From NCBI GenBank assembly GCA_016783505.1, contig JADHWK010000059.1, positions 1 to 13,582 of the forward strand: 13,582 bases of DNA, given 5' to 3'. The notes below the pieces were generated by a model. It made no database searches and was not told the DNA's origin. It was given only the letters and a program-made list of their open reading frames with translations. This document shows, in pieces, positions 1 to 5,797 of this stretch (position 1 is its first letter; every line of letters starts with the position of its first letter). Position numbers and translations under genes: made by a program. The DNA comes from Candidatus Zhuqueibacterota bacterium. Its GTDB lineage: Bacteria; BS750m-G25.

Positions 1-497
1 TCGGGACGGGGATCGGGACCAGCGTAGAAGACGAGGATTTCGACCTGGGGGGGCTACGGTACGGAAAGGTCATAATAATGACCGACGCCGACGTGGACGG
101 GGCCCACATCCGCACCCTGCTGCTAACCTTCTTCTACCGCTATATGCGTCCCTTAGTGGACTTCGGAAATATCTACATCGCCCAGCCCCCGTTGTTCCGG
201 ATAAAAAAAGGGAAACAGCAAGTATATGCCTACGACGAGGAGGAGAGGGATGAGGTCCTGAAGCGGCTGGGGGATCATGGGGTGGGTATTCAACGGTATA
301 AGGGTTTGGGAGAGATGAACCCCGATCAGCTCTGGGAGACCACCATGGACCCCGAACGCCGCACCGTAGTTAGGGTAACGGTAGAGGACGCCGCTGCTGC
401 CGATAAGGTTTTCACTACCCTAATGGGAGGAGACGTGGAACCCCGGCGGTTATTCATTGAAGCGAATGCGAAGTATGTGAGGAATTTGGACATATAA
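1..497 (+). CDS. gyrB: DNA gyrase subunit B, C-terminal part (5' end outside window)
   Basis: This is the 3' end of the ATPase subunit of DNA gyrase, which with GyrA introduces negative supercoils. The reading frame is open from base 3 through the left edge, so the first in-frame ATG at 78 is internal. The visible part holds the second half of the TOPRIM domain, with the metal-binding DxD in [20 protein letters not shown], then the conserved [15 protein letters not shown] block and a typical ending, [14 protein letters not shown]. The protein is of the short type, without the large insert seen in enterobacterial GyrB. Codon use is GC-rich, like gyrA and unlike the AT-rich DNA that begins right after the stop. 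No U-run terminator follows. gyrA, its usual downstream partner, starts about 10.4 kb away. Confidence 0.97.
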   Translation, partial: GTGIGTSVEDEDFDLGGLRYGKVIIMTDADVDGAHIRTLLLTFFYRYMRPLVDFGNIYIAQPPLFRIKKGKQQVYAYDEEERDEVLKRLGDHGVGIQRYKGLGEMNPDQLWETTMDPERRTVVRVTVEDAAAADKVFTTLMGGDVEPRRLFIEANAKYVRNLDI

Positions 498-769
498 AAG
501 TTCTTTCCAATTGGAATTGATAGTAAAACTTATTTATTGAAAAATATTCATAAATTGCATTAAAAACCGTAATTTAATATTTCCTATTCCAATTAAAAAC
601 AAATTCTTACCTATTGTTTAATGGATTAATAGTAATAAAAAAGAGTTGTCTAAAAAGTCAAATAATTTTAAATTGTGGGCAGATATTGAATCTTATCATA
701 ATTTAGTGAGTAAAGATAGGTTTACTTGCTAATTAAAGGATAAAGTAAAACAAACGTCAGGAGGAAGTA
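498..769. other. AT-rich intergenic region at the left edge of the island
   Basis: Composition changes abruptly after the gyrB stop. The region contains a 12-base palindrome (TTCCAATTGGAA, 505-516) and a related inverted copy (ATTCCAATT, 587-595), but neither is followed by a U-run. Bases 646-732 read as a short open stretch ending LWADIESYHNLVSKDRFTC without a convincing start, possibly a relic gene end. A loose promoter-like pair (TTGTGG at 673, CATAAT at 697) precedes the next gene but is weak. A good ribosome binding site, AGGAGG at 759-764, serves the gene at 770. I see no clear direct-repeat integration junction. Confidence 0.5.
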
Positions 770-1357
770 ATGTATACATTTCAAGCTTTACAAATTTTGA
801 TATTTCTTATTCCAGGGTTTATTTCGGCAACAATTTTGGATGTTTTTATCGTTAGAAAAGAGAAAAAGGAGTTTGGAAAAATAATAGAAGCATTAATTTT
901 TTCTATGATAATATACATTATTTATTCCTTAATATCTGGTAAAAGTCCTGTTGTATTAAATCAAATTGAAAAATCTATTACTTATTCTTATGATAGTAAG
1001 TCTTTTTTGTTGTTAGGCTTACTTAGTATAGCTACGCCTACAGTATTAAGCTTTCTTATAACAAACGATTGGCATATGAAACTGGCACGAGGGCTACTAA
1101 TCAGCAGAAAAACTGCGAGAAGTTCCGTATGGTTTGATGTGTTTTGTGATATAAAAAAACACGTCATAGTAAATTTTGAAAATGGACGTCGAATATATGG
1201 ATGGCCGATGTATTATTCTAATAATCCAGAGAACCCTTATATTTTTTTATTTGAACCGTCTTGGGTTGAGGGAGATAAATTTGTCGATTTAGATTTAGAA
1301 GGTATCTTAATAACACCTGAGCAAAAAATTGAATCAATAGAATTCCTTAAAAGTTAA
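770..1357 (+). CDS. DUF6338-type membrane protein
   Basis: This is a 195-residue protein of unknown function. The N-terminal half is hydrophobic with about three predicted membrane segments (roughly residues 5-27, 40-57 and 78-97). The first contains the loop LIPGFISA and is followed by a charged stretch (VRKEKKEFGK). The C-terminal half is soluble and probably cytoplasmic, with the motif GRRIYGWPMYYS near residue 144 and later FLFEPSWV. This layout matches what I remember of the DUF6338 family: a PGF-type membrane start and a GWP-x-YYS strand region. It was not checked by search. The start is well supported by AGGAGG five bases upstream. A 38-codon proline-rich ORF with its own strong ribosome site follows after 26 bases, so the two probably form an operon. 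The biochemical role is unknown. Confidence 0.75.
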   Translation: MYTFQALQILIFLIPGFISATILDVFIVRKEKKEFGKIIEALIFSMIIYIIYSLISGKSPVVLNQIEKSITYSYDSKSFLLLGLLSIATPTVLSFLITNDWHMKLARGLLISRKTARSSVWFDVFCDIKKHVIVNFENGRRIYGWPMYYSNNPENPYIFLFEPSWVEGDKFVDLDLEGILITPEQKIESIEFLKS

Positions 1358-1383
1358 GTGAAGCGTTAAAAAAGGAGGTATCG

Positions 1384-1500
1384 ATGATTGACAAAGAGAA
1401 AAAAGAACTAAAAAGTGATAAAGGAGGTTATAATCCTCCCCCTAGAGACCACAAGAAGCCCGAGAGACCAACTCCTCCACCGCCACCAAAGGAAAAATAG
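1384..1500 (+). CDS. 38-residue proline-rich small protein
   Basis: This is a very short ORF with an exceptionally good ribosome site: AAGGAGGT at 1372-1379, four bases before the ATG. The peptide has a charged, lysine-rich start (MIDKEKKELKSDKGGYNPPP), then basic residues and a run of five prolines ending PPPPPKEK. It has no membrane segment or cysteine and is probably unstructured. It follows the DUF6338-type gene by 26 bases in the same direction, so a joint role is likely, for example as a partner that binds the membrane protein through its proline tail. That role is inference. The evidence for translation is the near-perfect Shine-Dalgarno sequence, the in-frame GGY/PPP composition unlike random AT-rich DNA, and the tight operon spacing. 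Confidence 0.72.
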   Translation: MIDKEKKELKSDKGGYNPPPRDHKKPERPTPPPPPKEK

Positions 1501-1557
1501 TTGTTTTAGGCTACATTTGATAACGCCTTTAGAGAAACTAAAGTTAACAGAAAAACA

Positions 1558-1604
1558 TTCACCCTTATCAAAAAGAGTTAAAGATTCCTGTGGATGTTGC
1601 CTGC
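1558..1604 (+). repeat. Dispersed intergenic repeat, copy A (left half only)
   Basis: This stretch aligns closely with copy B near 4169-4215. Both run through ACCCTT, CAAAAAGAG and GGATGTTGCCTGC in the same order and orientation. The right half, which in copies B and C forms a hairpin and ends near ATCCAC, is not recognisable here, so copy A looks truncated or diverged. It lies just upstream of the methyltransferase gene. Confidence 0.6.
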
Positions 1605-1650
1605 TCGACAAGACCCATTAAGTTTGACCAAAGACAAACGGAAGGAATCA

Positions 1651-3222
1651 ATGGAACTGAAGGGAAAAAAATATAATCCAAGCGGATTGCCATTTTTACA
1701 ATCACAAATATTAGAACACATTTATCTTAATATTAGCAAGAACCTAAAAACTGAAACAGAAAAGCTATCCAAAATTACCAATTACCCTGCTACTAGCAAG
1801 ATACTTTTAGGTGGGATAGATTTATTAGTTAATAAAAAATTTCTTAACGGTTCACTGGATACTGGATTTTCCGTACCTGATGAAAGATTTGATTTTTTTC
1901 AAAAAGTTATCAAAAAGAACGATTACAAAAACAAAACGTACTCAAGAAAATTATTTGATCACCTTGAGAAACAATCTTCACAATTAGAACTGTTTTTAGA
2001 AACTAAAAACATTAGTCAATTAAATCGCTATGGCGTGATCCATAAATGGTATAATTACCTTGAAGATTTTCCTTACTCATTGATAGAAGACAAAATCATT
2101 GAATACAACTTGAAAGATAATTCACTAGTTGTTGACCCGTTTTGCGGTAGTGGAACGACAATGATAACCGCAAATATGTTTCACCTGGATGCTGTCGGCT
2201 TTGATGCAAATCCGTTAATGACATATGTATCAAAAGTTAAAACTAATTGGGACATAAATATTGGCGAATTAGAGAAATGGATTAGAAACGTAGCGGAACA
2301 GTTTTTAAAAGGGGTACAGGAGTTATATATTAAACCCCTTAATAATGGCTTTTTAAGGGTAATGCCAAAAAAAGAATTAAATCAATGGTTAAGCCCCAGA
2401 TTGCAACAAGAAGTGTTATTGTTAAAAGATATAATTCTACAAATCCCAGACTTAAAAACAAGAGAACTGTTTTTGTTGGCTATGTCGAAATCTTGCTTTG
2501 ATGCCTCATATGTATCACTTTGCCCTGGAACAACCTTTTACCCTTTCAGGGAGAAAGAAGAATTTTGGGATTTATTCACGGATAAAATTATCAAAATGCA
2601 CGATGATTTAAAGGCAATACAAGCCCACAACCATTATGGCAAAACCAAATTAATTACTGACACTTGTTTGAATGCCCAAAATTATCTTGAAGAGGAATCA
2701 ATCAATTTTATTATTACTTCGCCACCCTATCCAAACGATCTAGAATATACCAGACAAACCCGCTTAGAACTTTATTTGCTTGATTTTGTCAGGGGAATGG
2801 ATGACATCCAAAAGATTAAAAGAAAAATGGCGAAGGGTAGCACTAAACTTATTTTTAAAGAAAGCAATTCGGCGCGTTTTGTTGAAAAATTCGACGAAGT
2901 AAGTTACATATCAAACGAAGTTTATGAACAAACAAAAAGTAAAAATTGGGGGTTTGATTATCCCAGAATGGTTAGAGAGTATTTCGGTGACATGTATCTG
3001 TGCATGAAGGAATTTTATCCTTTAATGAAACATAATTCTCGTTTTCTATTGGTTGTAGGCGATCAAACCATAAAAGGTGTTATGATTCCAGTTTGTAATA
3101 TTTTGATAAAGTTGGCCGAAGAAATTGGATATAATAATTGTCGTAAGAAACTTTTCAGGGTTAGAAGGAGCACAGGACACGACATACCATTACCAGAAGA
3201 AATAGTGATTCTTGAAAAATAA
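1651..3222 (+). CDS. Type II DNA methyltransferase (TSPPY, probable N4-cytosine or N6-adenine)
   Basis: This is a 523-residue S-adenosylmethionine-dependent DNA methyltransferase that would protect host DNA from the endonuclease encoded next to it. A motif X-like segment (HKWYNYLEDFPYSLI, about residues 131-145) leads into the cofactor-binding motif I, DPFCGSGTT (162-170). The catalytic motif IV, TSPPY, is at 356-360. The roughly 190 residues between are a likely target-recognition region, giving the alpha-class order X-I-TRD-IV. S-P-P-Y is the form most often linked to N4-cytosine methylation, but N6-adenine cannot be excluded. I chose ATG 1651 because GGAAGGAA lies four bases upstream. The in-frame ATG at 1594 lies inside repeat copy A and has no clear ribosome site. 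The gene is AT-rich and ends about ten bases before the endonuclease start. Confidence 0.88.
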   Translation: MELKGKKYNPSGLPFLQSQILEHIYLNISKNLKTETEKLSKITNYPATSKILLGGIDLLVNKKFLNGSLDTGFSVPDERFDFFQKVIKKNDYKNKTYSRKLFDHLEKQSSQLELFLETKNISQLNRYGVIHKWYNYLEDFPYSLIEDKIIEYNLKDNSLVVDPFCGSGTTMITANMFHLDAVGFDANPLMTYVSKVKTNWDINIGELEKWIRNVAEQFLKGVQELYIKPLNNGFLRVMPKKELNQWLSPRLQQEVLLLKDIILQIPDLKTRELFLLAMSKSCFDASYVSLCPGTTFYPFREKEEFWDLFTDKIIKMHDDLKAIQAHNHYGKTKLITDTCLNAQNYLEEESINFIITSPPYPNDLEYTRQTRLELYLLDFVRGMDDIQKIKRKMAKGSTKLIFKESNSARFVEKFDEVSYISNEVYEQTKSKNWGFDYPRMVREYFGDMYLCMKEFYPLMKHNSRFLLVVGDQTIKGVMIPVCNILIKLAEEIGYNNCRKKLFRVRRSTGHDIPLPEEIVILEK

Positions 3223-3231
3223 TTGGTGATC

Positions 3232-4086
3232 ATGGGAAACGTTCAATTAGAAGCATTTGGTGAATTATTTCAAAGCCAGAATTCAATAAATAGACTTCGC
3301 AACAATGATTTTGTATGTCCTTTTGATAACCGTATTGATATATGTAACAAACCAAATCGTGGTTCATTGAAATATGGAAATTGTAGTGCCCAGGTTGGTA
3401 AATCAAAACGAATAATATGTCCAAGAAGGTTTTACGAAAGCAATTATCAAATATTGAAAGAAACAAAGAATTTTCTCTGGCCAGACGATATAAATATTGA
3501 TTGCTATGATGAACTGGGAATCAATATCAGAACTTCTAATGGCGATTCATTTCATTACGGGAACATAGATTGGGTTTTAGTGAATCGCCAGAATAGTTCA
3601 GATTTTTGCGGGATTGAGATTCAAACAGATTCCACAACCGGAACAGGTGCATTTAGAAAAGGTATTAAAGATCTATTAAATGGAAATTTAACAGACAATT
3701 ATAAGTTTGGATTAAATACTCTTGCATCTTTCAAGGGTTTTTTACCACAATTCATTTTTAAGGGACAGCTATTTGATGATTGGAAAAGGCCTTATTGTGC
3801 AGTTATTCAAGATGAGTTATGGGAAAAATTCATTAAAAAGTTTAGAATTCGTTACAAAGAGATTACTACATATTCGACAGAGACATTCTTGTTTTTTGTT
3901 TACTCCTTGGAATATAACCCTACCGAAAACAAATACCACATTGGTAGTCATAAAATTTATGCAACGAGGTGGATTGATTTATTGTTCTCGTTTTCTGTTG
4001 AAAAGAAATTTTTGCTCGACTTAGATGACATTAAAAGACGTATTCAGAAAAAAATGAAAAGAAGACAACCAATTATCACGTTTTAG
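3232..4086 (+). CDS. NotI-like type II restriction endonuclease
   Basis: This protein of 284 residues probably cleaves DNA at the site modified by the upstream methyltransferase. From ATG 3232 its N-terminal region has cysteines at 29, 38, 51 and 63 in the arrangement CPF...C...NC...CPRRF. That matches my memory of NotI, whose N-terminal cysteines bind iron. A PD-(D/E)xK-like centre follows: D113 in YGNIDWVLV, then E129 and Q131 in GIEIQTDSTTGTG, with glutamine where lysine is usual. The start is uncertain. TTG 3223 and GTG 3226 directly follow the methyltransferase stop, while ATG 3232 has GGTGATC immediately before it, an SD-like match at unusually short spacing. Either way translation is probably coupled to the methyltransferase. 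The NotI-family assignment rests on motif recognition. The recognition sequence cannot be read from the protein. Confidence 0.78.
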   Translation: MGNVQLEAFGELFQSQNSINRLRNNDFVCPFDNRIDICNKPNRGSLKYGNCSAQVGKSKRIICPRRFYESNYQILKETKNFLWPDDINIDCYDELGINIRTSNGDSFHYGNIDWVLVNRQNSSDFCGIEIQTDSTTGTGAFRKGIKDLLNGNLTDNYKFGLNTLASFKGFLPQFIFKGQLFDDWKRPYCAVIQDELWEKFIKKFRIRYKEITTYSTETFLFFVYSLEYNPTENKYHIGSHKIYATRWIDLLFSFSVEKKFLLDLDDIKRRIQKKMKRRQPIITF

Positions 4087-4168
4087 ATTTATCGAAACAA
4101 ATAGTTTAAATTTTCTAAAACAGCCAAGCAGATAGCATCTTTTAAAAAGCTAAATTCAAGAAAAAAAA

Positions 4169-4251
4169 TTACCCTTTCCAAAAAGAGGCAAAAATCCTTG
4201 TTGGATGTTGCCTGCCTGCCCAGGTCTATGGGCGGGTAATCCACTGAAAAT
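4169..4251 (+). repeat. Dispersed palindromic intergenic repeat, copy B (most complete)
   Basis: The left part matches copy A from ACCCTT to GTTGCCTGC. The centre forms a hairpin: CCTGCCCA (4215-4222) pairs with TGGGCGGG (4229-4236) with one wobble pair and a six-base loop. An outer pairing of TGGAT with ATCCA (near 4202-4206 and 4239-4243) encloses it. The right end, ATCCACTGAAAATT, matches the right end of copy C. It lies about 80 bases after the endonuclease stop, so copies A and B bracket the restriction-modification genes in direct orientation. Confidence 0.65.
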
Positions 4252-4276
4252 TCAATAACAACAAATCTGCCCCGAC

Positions 4277-4320
4277 AAATAAACCAATAATTCCGTAAAA
4301 CAACAATTGATTGGTTATTT
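4277..4320. promoter_or_regulatory. Imperfect inverted repeat upstream of the HEPN gene (possible operator)
   Basis: Bases 4277-4292 and the reverse complement of 4305-4320 are both 16 long and agree except for one extra base in each arm. The core is AACCAAT...ATTGGTT. The loop is 12 bases. There is no U-run, so it is unlikely to be a terminator. It ends 67 bases before the start of the HEPN gene, whose protein has a helix-turn-helix-like C-terminus, so an autoregulatory operator is possible but unproven. Confidence 0.3.
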
Positions 4321-4387
4321 GGTTAAAAATTACGAAGTTAGTAGTTAAGAAACCCCTTGTTAATGTATTGAAGAATGGGTTGGGTTC

Positions 4388-5509
4388 ATGAGAAGGGAAG
4401 CTAAGATACTTCTAAAGAGAAGTGTTGATTCATTAGTCTTAGCAGTTGATCATTTCAACAGATCTTGGGATTGTGGGCGTAGAGAAGCGGTTCTCATTTT
4501 CTTGGACAGAGCATTTGAATTGTTGCTAAAGGCTGTACTTGTGCACCGCGGCGGTCGAATTAGAGCGCCAAAGGCCATGGAGATATTAGGCTTTGACAAT
4601 TGTCTCCGTAAATGCTTGAGCGATTTGACAGTGAAGTGCCTGAACGAGGATGATGCACTTACAATTCAAACCATAAATAGTCTTCGTAATGCGGTCCAGC
4701 ATTATATCCTTGATATATCAGAGCAGTTGCTTTCCCTCTACACGCAGGCAGGATTCACATTGTTTAGGAAATTACTAAAGGCGGTCTTCAATAAAGGTTT
4801 ATTGGACTATTTTCCCGAAAGAATTTTTCCGGTATCCGCCTCTCTACCAGAGGACTTAGCGAGCCTATTCAATACTGATTTCTCTGAAATTAAAGAATTA
4901 GTAACTTCGGGTAGGGGAAGACGAATACAAGCTCGGGCAAAAATGCGTGCTTTTCTAATCATTGAGTCATCTTTTTCCGGTATACGATCGCAGCCCAGTG
5001 AGAATAAGTTGGGAAGGTTAATGAGGCGTATAAACGAAGGGAAGGCTTGGACAGATCTTTTCCCAGGAATTGCTACTTTAAAGATCGATTCTAGTGGAGA
5101 AGGTATTAATGTTTCTGTTAGTATTACTCAAAAAGAGGGAGAACAAATACATTTGGTTCCAGAAGGAATCCCAGGGTCAACCGTTGTAGCTATTAAACAT
5201 GTAAATGAACTTGGCTTTTATTCGTTGGGGTTAAATCAGCTTGCTGAAAAATTGGGGATTTCTGCACCCAAGACAATTGCGTTAATTAAGTACCTTAACC
5301 TTCAAGAATCATCGGATTGCTGCAAGGAAATTCGTATTGGTAGTTCACGGTTTAAAAGATACAGCGCAAAGGCGTTGGATATGCTACAGAAAAGCCTATT
5401 AGACGTCAACATGCAGGAAGTTTGGCTGGAGTATGGACCACGTCGTTCGCCAAAGGATGGGTTAAGAAAGGAAAACAATTCAAATCTTTTCTTTCACGGC
5501 GGCCCCTAA
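4388..5509 (+). CDS. DUF3644/HEPN protein with C-terminal winged-helix-like domain
   Basis: This 373-residue protein is a candidate stand-alone HEPN ribonuclease. The N-terminal part resembles DUF3644: a helix of the SVDSLVLAVDHFNR type, FLDRAFELLLKAVLV around residues 38-52, and the motif LRNAVQHY with R100, N101 and H105. That is the Rx4H pair HEPN nucleases use for metal-independent RNA cleavage. A helical linker follows. Around residues 280-330 a helix-turn-helix-like segment (LGLNQLAEKLGISAPKTIA) is followed by a basic wing-like strand (IRIGSSRFKRYS). No nucleotidyltransferase (MNT) or other known antitoxin is adjacent. Related HEPN proteins act in abortive infection, toxin-antitoxin and restriction-linked defence, which fits the neighbouring restriction-modification genes. 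The ATG at 4388 lacks a strong Shine-Dalgarno sequence. Family membership is likely; RNase activity is inferred from the motif. Confidence 0.72.
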   Translation: MRREAKILLKRSVDSLVLAVDHFNRSWDCGRREAVLIFLDRAFELLLKAVLVHRGGRIRAPKAMEILGFDNCLRKCLSDLTVKCLNEDDALTIQTINSLRNAVQHYILDISEQLLSLYTQAGFTLFRKLLKAVFNKGLLDYFPERIFPVSASLPEDLASLFNTDFSEIKELVTSGRGRRIQARAKMRAFLIIESSFSGIRSQPSENKLGRLMRRINEGKAWTDLFPGIATLKIDSSGEGINVSVSITQKEGEQIHLVPEGIPGSTVVAIKHVNELGFYSLGLNQLAEKLGISAPKTIALIKYLNLQESSDCCKEIRIGSSRFKRYSAKALDMLQKSLLDVNMQEVWLEYGPRRSPKDGLRKENNSNLFFHGGP

Positions 5510-5660
5510 ATCGTTTTAGGATGAAAAAAGTATAAGCAATAAAAATTCAACGATTGTTTTTGGCGTTTAGATAAAAGTATTTTTTAATAATTAATCAAGA
5601 AAAGCTGAATATGTTTGCTATTTATCGGAAAGGGACCCTTGTAATATTTGGGAGGTTTGT

Positions 5661-5717
5661 ATGGTAAAGTTATACGATAAAGACAATGAAATGGATTTTA
5701 CAAAGGGGGTGAGATAA
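5661..5717 (+). CDS. Micro-ORF 1 (18 codons), leader or relic
   Basis: ATG 5661 is preceded by GGGAGG (5650-5655) at ideal spacing. It reads MVKLYDKDNEMDFTKGVR and stops at TAA 5715-5717, where TAATG overlaps the start of the next micro-ORF by one base. No family is recognised. It may be a leader peptide that keeps ribosomes moving toward the downstream enzyme, or the remains of a longer gene. Confidence 0.4.
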   Translation: MVKLYDKDNEMDFTKGVR

Positions 5718-5797
5718 TGCCTGTTAATGTCTGGATGATATGGATGACTTTTCCGATTACAAGAAAAAACAGAAGGAAAAACAAAAGATTAAAATGA
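5717..5797 (+). CDS. Micro-ORF 2 (26 codons), translationally coupled to the fusion enzyme
   Basis: It starts at ATG 5717 within TAATG and has GGGGGTGA four bases upstream, close to the canonical ribosome site. Its stop overlaps the start of the fusion enzyme as ATGA at 5794-5797. The peptide begins MPVNVWMIWMTFP and ends in a strongly basic tail. No function is recognised. The two overlaps give an unbroken chain of coupled starts from 5661 to the enzyme, which is the main reason for listing it. Confidence 0.4.
   Translation: MPVNVWMIWMTFPITRKNRRKNKRLK

Larger units (their letters stand above)
4087..4387. other. Intergenic region between the restriction-modification pair and the HEPN gene
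   Basis: These 301 bases contain no convincing gene. They hold repeat copy B (4169-4251) and a 16-base imperfect inverted repeat (4277-4320), each listed separately. The remaining AT-rich sequence shows no strong promoter or terminator. No antitoxin-sized ORF with a good ribosome site is visible ahead of the HEPN gene. Confidence 0.5.

Noticed and set aside
1408-1621. Overlapping ORFs of about 67 codons on both strands
   Set aside because: They overlap the small proline-rich gene and repeat A, lack ribosome sites, and have compositions expected of out-of-frame reading.
1594-1650. Upstream ATG as the methyltransferase start (19 extra residues)
   Set aside because: It lies inside repeat copy A and has no good ribosome site. 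ATG 1651 has GGAAGGAA at proper spacing.
4200-4245. Integron attC site (GTTGGAT at the left of copy B and ATCCAC at the right)
   Set aside because: attC sites run from RYYYAAC on the left to GTTRRRY on the right. Here the order is reversed and the right core is incomplete. No integrase is visible, and the genes are multi-gene modules with their own spacing.
1501-5520. GTTTTAG recurring near the stop codons of three genes
   Set aside because: A seven-base AT-rich word is expected about once by chance in DNA of this size and composition. One occurrence is simply the stop codon context.
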